Shown here in pieces: positions 9,494 through 20,520 of a DNA stretch of 39,900 nt; within the stretch, counting starts at the first letter, position 1; each line of letters opens with the position of its first letter. Below the pieces are notes generated by a model. It was not told the DNA's origin and made no database searches. It saw only the letters and a program-made list of their open reading frames with translations. Location: positions 1-39,900 of the forward strand of contig JACZVL010000005.1 of the NCBI GenBank assembly GCA_022572685.1, in the 5' to 3' direction. Position numbers and translations under genes: made by a program. This DNA is from Pseudomonadota bacterium. Its GTDB lineage: Bacteria > Pseudomonadota > Alphaproteobacteria > Kiloniellales > J153.

Positions 9494-10207
9494 TTGACCC
9501 CGCGGCCAAGGCGGCGCCCGGCTCTCGGCTTGGCCCTGCTGGCTTTGGGGGTGCTCGCCGGTTGCGCCTACCAAGGGGCGATCGACCAGCCGGTCACCAT
9601 CAAGGCGACCTGGTTCAGCTACTTGAACGGCGACGATATCCGCGCCGCCTGCACCGACGGCGCGCCGTCGTGGTACCGCCTGGTCTACAACGGCAATTAC
9701 GAGGAGCAACTGCGCAGCTACGAGGTCGTCGCCGACGGCACCGGCGGGGCCTACTACTCGGCCCGGGTGCAGACCGGCTCCGGGTTGGACTTGACCAGGT
9801 TCTCGTTCGGCAACCTGCAGGCCATGGCCGGCTGGACCAAGGTCCAGGCCCGGCTGATTCCGGCGGATTATGCCGCGCTCGAGCGCGCGCTGGAGGCGAG
9901 CGGCGCCTTCGGTCCGGCGCCGGTGGGTCTGCGCCTGGCCTCCGAGCAGTTCTATTGGGTCGCCAGCCTGTGCCGGGACGGCCGGTTCTACTTCAACGCC
10001 TGGCTTTACCCCTCGGCGCGCGCCGCCGGGATCCGCTTTCCCCAGGCCCTGCTGGGCCACGACGGGACCGGGATCGCGGTCAACCCGCCGCGCGTGGTGG
10101 CCGGGATCGAGCGGATCAGGCGCACGATCAAGGGCCAGGGCGGGCCGCGGCACTTCGACCTCGAGGTCGGCGAAAATGGTTTCAAGGGCCACCGGACCCT
10201 CTTTTGA
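9494..10207 (+). CDS. Putative lipoprotein of unknown function
   Basis: A 237-aa protein with a lipoprotein signal: basic N-terminus (RPRRR), hydrophobic core and the lipobox LAGC, with Cys24 as the lipidation site. The predicted mature protein would be anchored in the inner or outer membrane facing the periplasm. No domain is recognised in the remainder, which is rich in Tyr and Trp (IKATWFSYLNGDDIRAACTDGAPSWYRLVYNG). The wording is reminiscent of conserved alphaproteobacterial hypothetical proteins. The start is a TTG; no in-frame ATG or GTG lies before the signal peptide. Upstream sequence is AT-rich (9415-9450) and could carry a promoter divergent from the carboxypeptidase gene. Confidence 0.7.
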   Translation: MTPRPRRRPALGLALLALGVLAGCAYQGAIDQPVTIKATWFSYLNGDDIRAACTDGAPSWYRLVYNGNYEEQLRSYEVVADGTGGAYYSARVQTGSGLDLTRFSFGNLQAMAGWTKVQARLIPADYAALERALEASGAFGPAPVGLRLASEQFYWVASLCRDGRFYFNAWLYPSARAAGIRFPQALLGHDGTGIAVNPPRVVAGIERIRRTIKGQGGPRHFDLEVGENGFKGHRTLF

Positions 10208-10293
10208 GCCGCTATTATCAGCGCTCCCTTGGGGGCCGATTTTGTTAACGATTGGTCAAATATCATGACCTGGGTGGTCGACGCGCGGTCCCG

Positions 10294-10305
10294 CCCCCAT
10301 ATTAT
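10294..10305 (+). promoter_or_regulatory. Possible promoter of the clpS-clpA operon
   Basis: CCCCCATATTAT contains both a sigma70-like -10 (TATTAT, 10300-10305) and a CCCCATAT resembling the sigma32 heat-shock -10 element. No convincing -35 is visible at the expected distance. A TTAA-N7-TCAA sequence at 10245-10259 is one base away from a CtrA box. These are tentative motif readings. Confidence 0.3.
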
Positions 10306-10394
10306 CCGTCGTTAGGGACTTTTCCGTGGGCCACCAAAACCGATATCATGGCTAGAGTCGCGGCCGGCAAGAGATGAGCAGATACCCATCCACC

Positions 10395-10721
10395 ATGAGT
10401 GACGGAGACAAGAAGGGAAACCACATCCCGTCGACGGACGTGATCGTCAAGACCCGGCCCAAGACGAAGACCCCGTCGATGTACAAGGTTTTGATGTTGA
10501 ACGACGACTACACGCCGATGGAGTTCGTCGTTCACGTCCTGGAGAAGTTTTTCGGCATGAACCGTTCGGAGGCCACGCGCGTCATGCTGCACGTTCACCA
10601 GCGCGGTGTGGGCATGTGCGGCGTCTTCACTTACGAAGTGGCTGAATCCAAGGTCAGTTCCGTGGTAGACTACGCAAGACGGAATGAGCATCCCTTGCAA
10701 TGCACCCTAGAAAAGGAATAG
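10395..10721 (+). CDS. clpS: ATP-dependent Clp protease adaptor ClpS
   Basis: A 108-aa adaptor that binds N-end-rule substrates and hands them to ClpAP. Family motifs are [24 protein letters not shown] (the N-degron pocket strand and helix) and [25 protein letters not shown]. The variable, charged N-terminal tail (about 30 residues) is typical. I chose ATG 10395 (MSDGDKKG) because alphaproteobacterial ClpS proteins usually start MSD/MSE before this tail; ATG 10374 would add seven residues. The clpA gene starts seven bases after the stop, giving the conserved clpS-clpA operon. Confidence 0.95.
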   Translation: MSDGDKKGNHIPSTDVIVKTRPKTKTPSMYKVLMLNDDYTPMEFVVHVLEKFFGMNRSEATRVMLHVHQRGVGMCGVFTYEVAESKVSSVVDYARRNEHPLQCTLEKE

Positions 10722-10728
10722 CTGACGA

Positions 10729-13047
<2,319 letters not shown>

Positions 13048-13085
13048 CCCCGCGGGAGCCAAGCGGCCCGGCCGGGGACAAGACG

Positions 13086-14207
13086 ATGCCCGCGCGCTGC
13101 CTGGACGGTTTCCGCGTCCTCGACCTCTCGCAATACCTGCCCGGGCCCTACGCCGGGCAGATCCTGGCCGACCTCGGCGCCGAGGTGGTCAAGGTCGAGC
13201 CGCCCGCGGGCGACCCCATGCGCGCCGTCCCGCCGCTCGACGGCGACGGCGTCTCCGCCTTCTACAAGCTGGTCAACGCCGGCAAGACCGTGGTCCGCCT
13301 CGACCTCAAGGACGCGGCCGGCAAGGCGGCCTTCGTGCGGCTGGTGGAAAAGGCGGACGCGCTGGTCGAATCCTATCGGCCGGGGGCGTTCGACAGGTTG
13401 GGACTGGGCGCCGCGGCGCTGCGCGAGATCAACCCCGGGCTCGTGCACTGCGCGCTCTCCGGCTTCGGCCAGACCGGCCCGGCGGCGCTGAAAGCCGGGC
13501 ACGACATCAACTACATGGCGCTCGCCGGCGGGCTCGCCACCTCGGGCTCGTCCGACCGGCCGGTGAGCGCGCATCCGCCGACCGCCGATTTCGCCGGCGG
13601 CATGCAGGCGGCCCTCACCGTGGTCGCCGCGCTCCTGCGCCGGGAGCGGACCGGGGCGGGGGCCAGCATCGACACCAGCATCGCCGAGACCGTGCTCGGC
13701 TGGCAGGCGCTGGTGCTGACCGCCGCGCTGCGCCCGGGCCACGAGCCCCGGCGCGGCGCCGAGCGCCTCAACGGCGGCGCCGCCTGTTACCAGGTTTACG
13801 CGACCGCGGATGGGCGCTTCGTCACCCTGGGCGCGCTCGAGGCCAAGTTCTGGGCCAACTTCTGCCGCGCGCTGGACCGCGAGGACTGGATCGCGCGGCA
13901 GTGGGAAGCCCTGCCCCAGACCGCCCTGATCGCGGCGGTCGCCGAGGCGATCGCCGCACGGCCCTTGGCCGCGTGGCAGGCGCTGCTCGCCGGCGTGGAT
14001 TGCTGCTACCAGGCGGTGCTGGAGCCCGCCGAGGTGCTCGAAGACCCGCAAATCCGCGCCCGCGGCCTGCTGCGCGCCACTCCCGGGCCCGAGCCCCGGG
14101 TCGAGGTGGCGTTTCCGGCGCTGTTCGACGGCGCCCCGCCCGTGCCCCGCGCCCCGCTCGAGGAACGCGCCGCCGAGGACCTGCTCGCCGCCTGGGACGG
14201 TGTCTAG
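13086..14207 (+). CDS. CaiB/BaiF CoA-transferase family, alpha-methylacyl-CoA racemase-like
   Basis: A 373-aa protein of CoA-transferase family III (PF02515). The N-terminal Rossmann-like part reads LDLSQYLPGPYAGQILADLGAEVVKVEPP. The GHDINYMALAGG segment is characteristic of alpha-methylacyl-CoA racemase, in which H139 and D168 (ADFAGG) would be the acid/base pair that inverts the 2-methyl centre through an enolate (known for the mycobacterial enzyme). It therefore probably epimerises (2R)/(2S)-2-methylacyl-CoA in branched-chain fatty acid breakdown rather than transferring CoA. The ATG at 13086 follows a GGGGA sequence. It lies 38 bases after clpA on the same strand, and the next gene starts three bases after its stop. 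Confidence 0.85.
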   Translation: MPARCLDGFRVLDLSQYLPGPYAGQILADLGAEVVKVEPPAGDPMRAVPPLDGDGVSAFYKLVNAGKTVVRLDLKDAAGKAAFVRLVEKADALVESYRPGAFDRLGLGAAALREINPGLVHCALSGFGQTGPAALKAGHDINYMALAGGLATSGSSDRPVSAHPPTADFAGGMQAALTVVAALLRRERTGAGASIDTSIAETVLGWQALVLTAALRPGHEPRRGAERLNGGAACYQVYATADGRFVTLGALEAKFWANFCRALDREDWIARQWEALPQTALIAAVAEAIAARPLAAWQALLAGVDCCYQAVLEPAEVLEDPQIRARGLLRATPGPEPRVEVAFPALFDGAPPVPRAPLEERAAEDLLAAWDGV

Positions 14208-14209
14208 GT

Positions 14210-14881
14210 ATGACGCGGCCGTGCGGCGTGGTTCTGGCGCTGTTGCTGATGGCCTCCACCGAGGTTCTGGCGGCATCGGCCCAGGCAACGGCGGACTGCC
14301 CGGGCGATCCCGGCATCGACTACGACATCGAGCTCAAGATCGATATCCCCGAACCGCGGCTGCACCACGATCTCGGCATCGCCGAGCTCAACCGCGAGGC
14401 GCCGCACGGCCCGGGCCAGCGGGTCCTGGGCCGGGCCGATACCGGGCTCGAGTTCGGCTGGGCGGTGCGCTTCGAGTGGCGGCCGCGGGGCGCGGGCTAT
14501 TGTTTCTGGGTGCGGCGCACGGAGCTGGCGATCCGCCACCCCTCGCCGGACATCTACGTTGCCCGCGAGTATCGCCGCGGCAGCTGTGCCTACCGGGCGA
14601 TCCTGGCCCACGAGCGGCAGCACATGAGCACGTCGCAGAAGCAGATCGACCGCTTCCTGCCCCGGCTGCGCTGGGTGCTGACCTCGCTGCGCATTCCGAC
14701 CGGGGCGCGGCCGATTTTCGTGACCTCGGCCGAGGCGGCCAAATCCGAGGTCCGGGCGTTGATGAAGGAATTGGCCGAACCGCTGTTCCGGGAGATCGGC
14801 CAGGCGCTGCGCGCGGCGCAGGCGAAGCTCGATTCCCCGGCGAGCTACCGGCGCCTGCGCAAGAAATGCAAGAGGTGGTGA
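14210..14881 (+). CDS. Secreted HExxH-motif protein, putative metallopeptidase
   Basis: A 223-aa protein with an N-terminal signal peptide (about 1-25, ending near AASAQA). The central strand YRAILAHERQHMST contains H134-E135-x-x-H138, the zinc-binding motif of gluzincin/metzincin-type peptidases. The rest is unlike the well-known zinc protease families; the sequence before it (DIELKIDIPEPRLHHDLGIAELN) and after it (basic helical tail, RRLRKKCKRW) is not recognised. It could be a DUF922-like protease or a non-catalytic relative. The start codon ATG at 14210 lies three bases after the racemase stop, so it is likely co-transcribed, though the functions seem unrelated. Confidence 0.65.
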   Translation: MTRPCGVVLALLLMASTEVLAASAQATADCPGDPGIDYDIELKIDIPEPRLHHDLGIAELNREAPHGPGQRVLGRADTGLEFGWAVRFEWRPRGAGYCFWVRRTELAIRHPSPDIYVAREYRRGSCAYRAILAHERQHMSTSQKQIDRFLPRLRWVLTSLRIPTGARPIFVTSAEAAKSEVRALMKELAEPLFREIGQALRAAQAKLDSPASYRRLRKKCKRW

Positions 14882-14933
14882 CGGCGGGGCGCACCGCCTC
14901 GCCGACCCGAGACCCGAGCTAGCGGAAAACGCG

Positions 14934-15332
14934 TTAGTTTTCGTCGATCCGACGCGCCAAGGCGACGACTTTCTGTTCCAGCTCCGCCGGCGAGAACGGC
15001 TTGACGACGTAGCCGCTGACGCCGCTCTTCTTGGCGGCCATGACCGAGTCGATGGTGCCGCGGGCGGTGACCATGAGGAACGGCATCTCGGGCATGGTCA
15101 TGCGCACCTGCTTGAGCAGGTCGAGTCCGCTCATGCGCGGCATGTTCCAGTCGCAGATGATCAGGTTGATCAGGTCACCGCCGCCGTCCAGGAACGTCTG
15201 GGCCTCGCGGCCGTCCCTTGCGGTGAAGGCCTGGCCGACACCCATGTCCTTGAGCACGGCCTGAATCAGCTTGAGGGTGCGCGGGTTGTCCTCGACGATG
15301 AGGATGTGAAGTTTCTGAAGGTCCAGTTCCAT
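14934..15332 (-). CDS. Single-domain response regulator (CheY-like)
   Basis: A 132-aa receiver domain with no output domain. The acidic pocket is E14-D15 (IVEDNP), the phosphoacceptor is D61 (IICDWNMPRMSG), and the switch and conserved residues are T89 (MVTARG) and K111 (VVKPFSP), so it should be phosphorylated normally. It lies 41 bases downstream of the hybrid kinase gene on the same strand, and is the third gene of a signalling operon. Because the kinase's own receiver lacks the phosphorylatable Asp, this protein is the likely phosphate acceptor and acts by protein contact or as a phosphate relay (inference). Confidence 0.93.
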   Translation of the reverse strand: MELDLQKLHILIVEDNPRTLKLIQAVLKDMGVGQAFTARDGREAQTFLDGGGDLINLIICDWNMPRMSGLDLLKQVRMTMPEMPFLMVTARGTIDSVMAAKKSGVSGYVVKPFSPAELEQKVVALARRIDEN

Positions 15333-15373
15333 GGCGATTGTCCGTGGTTTCCAGGGGCGTTGCTAGGTTCGAA

Positions 15374-18337
15374 TCAGGCGGCGCTGGTTTGCAGCGGCGC
15401 CGTGTCGAGAATCTCGCGCACGTTACGGGCGAGGTCTTTCGGGTCGAAAGGCTTGATCAGAAGGCCGCTGTTAGCGACCTGGTCGATCTCCGCCATGATG
15501 CCGGTATCGGCTTCGCCCGCAATGTAGAGGACACGAAGGTCCGGCGTTTCGGCGGTCATCATGGCGGCCAGCGCGCCGCCGCCGAGCCCGGGCAAACTGA
15601 CGCCGACCACCAACAGGTCGATGGCGGAGCTCTGTTGTTGAAATATCTCGGCGGCCTTCATGCCGTCGTTGGTCGCCAGGACCGTGTAGCCCAGGGTCTC
15701 CAGGGTGATGCGCGCGCGCCGCCGCGCCGCCGCCTCTTCCTCGACCAGCAGCACGGTCTCGCAGCCGATCAGCGCGTCCTTGCCCTCGGCCAATTCGCGC
15801 AGGCCGGTCATGTCCTCGTCCAAATGGGGCAGGTAGATCGTGAACACGGTGCCTCGGCCGATCTCGCTGTCGACGGTGATCACGCCGCCCGACTGCTGGA
15901 CCATGCCGTAGACCATGGCCAGGCCGAGTCCGGTTCCCTCGCCCTCTTCCTTGGTCGTGAAGAAGGGCTCGAAGATCTGCGCGATCACGTCGTCGCCGAT
16001 GCCGGTACCGGTATCGGTGACCGAGATCGCGACGTAGCGTCCCGGGTCGGCTTGTTCGAAGCCGGCGATCGCGGTTTCGTCGAGATCGGCGAGATCGCTG
16101 CCGATCGACAGTCTGCCGCCATCGGGCATGGCGTCCCGGGCATTGATCGCCAGGTTGAGCAGGGCCTGCGCGAGCCGCCCCGGATCGGCCCTGACGCAGA
16201 TCTCCTTCTCCGGTATTTCGATATCCAGGGAGATCGGGCCGCCCACCAGGGGGCCGATCAGAACCGCGGTATCCTCCAGAACCTTGGCGACGCTGACGAC
16301 CTTGGCCTCCAGGATCTGCTTGCGGCTGAAGGAAAGTAGCTGACTGGTCAGACTGGCGGCCTGATCGGCGGCGCTGATGATGTCCTGCGACCACTCGCGC
16401 ACGACCTCCGGATTGTCGGCCTGGCGATGGACCAGGTGGGCGAAGCCGCCGATCGCGGTCAGCAGGTTGTTGAACTCGTGGGCGACTCCGCCGACCAGGC
16501 GGCCGATCGCTTCCATCTTCTGGGCCTGGCGGAACTCCTCCTCGATCCGCTTGCGGTCGGTGATGTCGGCGAAGGTGGCGGTGAAGCCGCCGCCGGGAAG
16601 CGGATTCATGCGCCGTTCGAGTACCGTGCCGTTGGGGCGGGAATGTTCGTCGATATGGGGCCTGTCTTGCATCAAGGCTTTCATGCGGCGATCGACCAGT
16701 TCATCGACATCGCCGGAGCCAAACTCACCCCGTGTGGCAAGGTAATGGGCGATCTGCCGGTAGGGCATGCCGGTCGCAATCGTTTCCGGTGGCAGTTCGA
16801 ACAGCTCCTGAAATCGGGAATTGAAGGCGGCTACCTGGCCGTCGGCGTCCACCAGGATGATGCCCTCGGAAATGTTGTCGAAGGTCGTGCGCAGCAAGTG
16901 GGTCTTTTGAATCACCTCGCGTTCGGCCTCGAGTTGGGCGGTCACGTCGGTGCCGGTGCCCCGATAGCCGTCGAACTCACCCACGGCGTTGAAGATCGGA
17001 ATGCCGCTGATGCGCACTTGGCGGGTCTCGATGTTCGGCCCGCGAATGTCGAAGTAAAAGTCGCGAAAAGGCTCCCGCGCGGAGATCGTCTCGTGGTGCT
17101 GCCACCACTTGGGATCGTTGTCGTCGGCCCAGGGCAGTTCCTTTCGGGTCTTGCCGAGAAGGTCCTCGGCGTTGAGGCCGGTGACCTTCTCCATCTTGCC
17201 CGAAAAATAGGTGTAACGCCCATGCTTGTCGGTTTCCCAGATCCAGTCGCTGGCGATATCCGCGATGTCGCGGAACCGCTGCTCGCTCGACTTGAGGGCG
17301 TTTTCGGCCCGCTTGCGTTCGCTGATGTCGACGATGAAGCCGACGAAGTTGATCCGGTCGCCAAGCCGCATCTCGCCCAGGGATATCTCCACCGGAAAGA
17401 CGGAGCCGTCGGCATGGCGCGCGATCAGCTCGCGGGTCCTGCCGATCACCATGGCGGCCGCGGGGTTGGTGCGATGGGCCAGATGATGCTGGTGAACCAC
17501 GGCGATTTCCTCGGGCATCAGCATGGTCACGTCATTCGACACCGCATCCGCCGCGCTGTAACCGAACAGGCGCTCCGCCGCCGGATTGAAGGACACGATC
17601 GTGCCTTGGCCGTCGATGGTGACGATGCTCACGACCGAGTTGTTGAGGACCGCGCCGAGCCGTTCCGCGACGTCCTGGGCCGTCGCTTCGGCCGCTTCCG
17701 CGGTGGCGAGCAGTTTGGTCGTGGCCTTGGTCTCGCGGAACAGTAGCGCGACCAGCATGGCGCCGCTCAAGATAACCCCGAGCAGGAGGATCAGGAGCAG
17801 CCAATAGGTTTGCGCGGTCGCCACGCGGAAATCGGCGGCGCGGCCCTGCTCGGAGAGATTGGTCCGTTGCGCCAGGCTCTGCAAGAGATAGGCGTGCGGC
17901 GCCAGGCGCTCCCGGATCGCCGCGATCGCGGGGCCGTCGCCGGCGCCCAGGGGGGCCCGCAACCGCGGCTCGATCTCCCTGAGCGTCTCTCCGAGCGCGG
18001 CGATGGTCTCCGCCGCTCCCTCGACCGTCAGGAGCCGCGCGCCGACCTCGCCGCCCTCGTAGACGTCGAGTCGGCTCCACAGCACATCCAGACGCAGCAG
18101 CGCCTGGTCCCGCGTGGCGCGGCCTGGCTCCGCGGCGTAGCGGTCGAGGGCGCCGGCGAACCGCCAGTACTCGACCACGGTCTGCGACGCCGACCAGTAG
18201 AGCAGTTCCTTGATGTCGCCGGGGTTGTCCCGGCTTTCTTGCAGGAGCTTGCCGAAGCCGAGCAGCAGGGTGACCGCGAATACGAGAATCGTAATCAGCG
18301 GCAGAACATACCGTCGGCCTCGGATCGAAAGGCTCAT
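15374..18337 (-). CDS. Triple-PAS hybrid histidine kinase with degenerate receiver
   Basis: A 987-aa membrane-bound sensor kinase. Transmembrane helices at about 11-30 and 177-200 frame a 146-residue periplasmic domain. Three PAS domains follow (about 229-340, 353-468, 485-595); DISERKRAE, DVTAQLEAE and DITDRKRIEE are the typical C-terminal PAS ends. The dimerisation histidine is H620 (VAHEFNNLL). The ATPase lobe has NLAINARDAMP (N box), DTGTGI (G1) and GTGLGLAMVYGMV (G2). The C-terminal receiver (about 860-980) has lost its phosphoacceptor: LLVVGVSLPG carries Gly912 where Asp is expected, and the acid pocket is EEE. K962 remains. Its ATG overlaps the upstream gene's stop (ATGA), implying translational coupling. 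It probably senses a periplasmic signal with the upstream molybdopterin-fold protein and signals to the following CheY-like protein (inference). Confidence 0.92.
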   Translation of the reverse strand: MSLSIRGRRYVLPLITILVFAVTLLLGFGKLLQESRDNPGDIKELLYWSASQTVVEYWRFAGALDRYAAEPGRATRDQALLRLDVLWSRLDVYEGGEVGARLLTVEGAAETIAALGETLREIEPRLRAPLGAGDGPAIAAIRERLAPHAYLLQSLAQRTNLSEQGRAADFRVATAQTYWLLLILLLGVILSGAMLVALLFRETKATTKLLATAEAAEATAQDVAERLGAVLNNSVVSIVTIDGQGTIVSFNPAAERLFGYSAADAVSNDVTMLMPEEIAVVHQHHLAHRTNPAAAMVIGRTRELIARHADGSVFPVEISLGEMRLGDRINFVGFIVDISERKRAENALKSSEQRFRDIADIASDWIWETDKHGRYTYFSGKMEKVTGLNAEDLLGKTRKELPWADDNDPKWWQHHETISAREPFRDFYFDIRGPNIETRQVRISGIPIFNAVGEFDGYRGTGTDVTAQLEAEREVIQKTHLLRTTFDNISEGIILVDADGQVAAFNSRFQELFELPPETIATGMPYRQIAHYLATRGEFGSGDVDELVDRRMKALMQDRPHIDEHSRPNGTVLERRMNPLPGGGFTATFADITDRKRIEEEFRQAQKMEAIGRLVGGVAHEFNNLLTAIGGFAHLVHRQADNPEVVREWSQDIISAADQAASLTSQLLSFSRKQILEAKVVSVAKVLEDTAVLIGPLVGGPISLDIEIPEKEICVRADPGRLAQALLNLAINARDAMPDGGRLSIGSDLADLDETAIAGFEQADPGRYVAISVTDTGTGIGDDVIAQIFEPFFTTKEEGEGTGLGLAMVYGMVQQSGGVITVDSEIGRGTVFTIYLPHLDEDMTGLRELAEGKDALIGCETVLLVEEEAAARRRARITLETLGYTVLATNDGMKAAEIFQQQSSAIDLLVVGVSLPGLGGGALAAMMTAETPDLRVLYIAGEADTGIMAEIDQVANSGLLIKPFDPKDLARNVREILDTAPLQTSAA

Positions 18338-18885
18338 TGAACGTCGAGGTTGACCAGCTGCCAGAGCCACTTGGCATCGATGTTTTGGTTCCGCAACTCG
18401 GGATGCTCGTCGCGTGGATAGACGATCCACAGCGGTCCCTTGTCGCGCGGCGTCAGGTCGACGCCGTCCATCCTGAAGGCGAACAGCACGTCGTAGGATT
18501 CGAAGTCGGAGAACGGGATCTCGATGGCGTAGTCGTTGAGCGCCCGCGCCGAGACCTGGTCGCCGGTGGCGCCCACGGCCTTCAGCAGGTCGCGCGCCAG
18601 CACGCCCTCGAACCTCGTGACCCCATCGGTCCAGGAGGTCGAGGTGTTGACCTTGGTGACGCCGAGCCGCTCGAGCATGGCGCGGTCGAAGCGCGCGACG
18701 CCGTCGCCGTTGGTGTTCTCGATGGCGCCGGAAATGGTCAGAATCACCCGGCCGCTGGGTTGGGGCAGGGGCTCGCCGGCCAAGGTCGGCGCGGTGAGCG
18801 CGATGGCAAGAAGAAAGACCGTGAGCAGGCCGCCGCGAACCATCCGCGCGACCGAAAACTGAAGGGCAACGAAGTTCCTGAACAT
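18334..18885 (-). CDS. Periplasmic molybdopterin-oxidoreductase-fold protein
   Basis: A 183-aa protein with an N-terminal export signal (hydrophobic stretch at about 18-36, cleavage near TLAGEP). The rest (ILTISGAIENTNGDGVARFDRAML...LGVTKVNTSTSWTDGVTRFEGVLARDLLKAVGA...LNDYAIEIPFSD...KGPLWIVYPRDE...KWLWQLVNLDV) resembles small periplasmic proteins with the sulfite-oxidase-type molybdopterin-binding fold. No cysteine is seen that could ligate molybdenum, so it is more likely a binding or sensory protein than an oxidoreductase. It overlaps the hybrid kinase by the ATGA arrangement. Such genes often precede PAS sensor kinases, suggesting that it presents a ligand to the kinase (inference). Confidence 0.65.
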   Translation of the reverse strand: MFRNFVALQFSVARMVRGGLLTVFLLAIALTAPTLAGEPLPQPSGRVILTISGAIENTNGDGVARFDRAMLERLGVTKVNTSTSWTDGVTRFEGVLARDLLKAVGATGDQVSARALNDYAIEIPFSDFESYDVLFAFRMDGVDLTPRDKGPLWIVYPRDEHPELRNQNIDAKWLWQLVNLDVQ

Positions 18886-19047
18886 TGGCGAATACTCCGT
18901 AAACGGGTTGAGTCACCCCCGGCCCTGGCCCCGAAACGACAAGCAAGGATTGGCGCCGCCCCCCCCAAAGGGCGCGCAGGCCGCCATCATTGGCCAGCAT
19001 GGTTTCGGATTGGTTAATTCCCTAGAGCCGCCGTGGGTATGCGGCGG

Positions 19048-20211
19048 TCAGTCCCGGTCCTGGCGGAACGGCCCGAAGGTGGCCAGGCCGGCGATCTCGC
19101 CGGCGATCCCGCGCCGCTCGTGGGCCAGGTAGTTTTCGACCGCCTCGCGGAATCCCGGATCGGCGATCCAGTGGGCGCTGTAGGTTTCCACCGGCATGTA
19201 GCCGCGCTGGATCTTGTGCTCGCCCTGGGCCCCGGCCTCGACCCGGGCCAGCCCATGCTCGATCGCGAACTCGATGGCCTGGTAGTAGCAGGCCTCGAAG
19301 TGCAGGAAGCGATAATCGCCGAGCGCGCCCCAGTTGCGGCCGTAGAGCGCGTCCTCGCCGAGCAGGTTGAGCGCGGCGGCGATCATCTCGCCCCGGTCCT
19401 CGGCGACCACCAGGACCACGCGCTCGGTCAGCGTCTCGCCCAGTCGGTGAAAGAAGTCACGGGTCAGATAGGGGCTGCCCCATTTCCGGTCCGCGGTCGC
19501 CAGGTAGAAGCGGTGGAAGGCGTCCCAGTGGCGCGGCTCGATCGCCTCGCCGCGCAGGGCGCGCAGGGTGATGCCGCTTTCGGCCACCTTGCGCCGTTCC
19601 TTGCGGATCATCTTGCGCTTGCGCGAGGTGAGCCCGTCGAGGAAGGCGTCGAAGCTGTCGTAGCCCCGGTTGTGCCAGTGGAACTGCCGGCCGGTGCGCC
19701 GCAGGAACCCGGCGTCGCCGAGTTGCCGCCACTCCGCTTGCTCGCAAAAGGTGACGTGCAGCGAGGACACCTGATGGCGCCGCGCGACCTCGGTCAGGCC
19801 GGCGATCAGGGTCGCGGAGACCGCTTCGGCCTCGGCGCCGGGCCGGACCAGCAGGCGCGGCCCGGTCACCGGGGTGAAGGGGACGCAGGCCTGAAGCTTG
19901 GGGTAGTAGCTGCCCCCGGCGCGCTCGTAGGCGTCGGCCCAGCCCCAGTCGAAGACGTATTCGCCGTAGGAATGGCTCTTGAGATAGAGCGGCGCCGCCC
20001 CCAGCAACCCGCCATCACGATCGGGGACCACCAGGTGCCGCGGCTGCCAGCCCTGGTCGGGAACCGCCGAGCCGCTCCGCTCCAGGGCGCTCAGGAAGGC
20101 GTGGCTGACGAAGGGGTTTTGGGCGCCCGCGCAGGCGTCCCAGGCCTCGGCGCTGACCTCGTCGATGGCGCCCAGCAGGGTGGCGGTTACCGGTTCGGCG
20201 CCGTCAGGCAT
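19048..20211 (-). CDS. FemAB-like / GNAT-superfamily acyltransferase (PF04339-like)
   Basis: A 387-aa cytoplasmic protein of the family loosely named peptidoglycan biosynthesis/recognition (FemAB-like). Characteristic stretches are NPFVSHAFLSALE near the N-terminus, PLYLKSHSYGEYVFDWGWADAYERAG, the basic SRKRKMIRKERRKV, and the C-terminal GNAT-like ALYGRNWGALGDYRFLHFEACYYQAIEFAIEHGL followed by EAGAQGEHKIQRGYMP. Family members are presumed to transfer aminoacyl or acyl groups; no substrate is established. I chose ATG 20211 (MPDGAEPVTATLL) over the GTG at 20259, which would add 16 residues lacking family character. No clear ribosome binding site is visible for either. Confidence 0.82.
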   Translation of the reverse strand: MPDGAEPVTATLLGAIDEVSAEAWDACAGAQNPFVSHAFLSALERSGSAVPDQGWQPRHLVVPDRDGGLLGAAPLYLKSHSYGEYVFDWGWADAYERAGGSYYPKLQACVPFTPVTGPRLLVRPGAEAEAVSATLIAGLTEVARRHQVSSLHVTFCEQAEWRQLGDAGFLRRTGRQFHWHNRGYDSFDAFLDGLTSRKRKMIRKERRKVAESGITLRALRGEAIEPRHWDAFHRFYLATADRKWGSPYLTRDFFHRLGETLTERVVLVVAEDRGEMIAAALNLLGEDALYGRNWGALGDYRFLHFEACYYQAIEFAIEHGLARVEAGAQGEHKIQRGYMPVETYSAHWIADPGFREAVENYLAHERRGIAGEIAGLATFGPFRQDRD

Positions 20212-20520
20212 GTCTCGGGCCCGGGCATGGTGTCGCTCCGCAGGGGGTAGGGACGGCACCGACTATAGCGAGTCGCGGCGCCTGGCGGGAGGGGTGGGCA
20301 GGCGTTCCGGCCACACGACAGGGTCCGGCGCCGATCGGTCGGCGCGCCGGCGCAAGAACCCGGGCTACAGCTACCACTCCCCACCTCAACGGCCCCGCCC
20401 TGCGCGGGAATCATCGCGGTCCGGCGGTGCCGGAAGCCTTTGCTACCAAGACCTTGGAGCCTGACCCTTCCCCGGTCGCGCTCCTTGGAAACTGCCTGGG
20501 CAACCTGCCTGGCTAGCAGG

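Noticed and set aside
13901-14209. N-terminal extension of the HExxH protein
   Set aside because: It is an out-of-frame shadow of the racemase gene; a signal peptide begins at 14210.
14919-14940. Terminator between the convergent HExxH and CheY-like genes
   Set aside because: Only a 6-7 bp AT stem (GAAAAC/GTTTTC) overlapping the stop codon, without a clear T-run.
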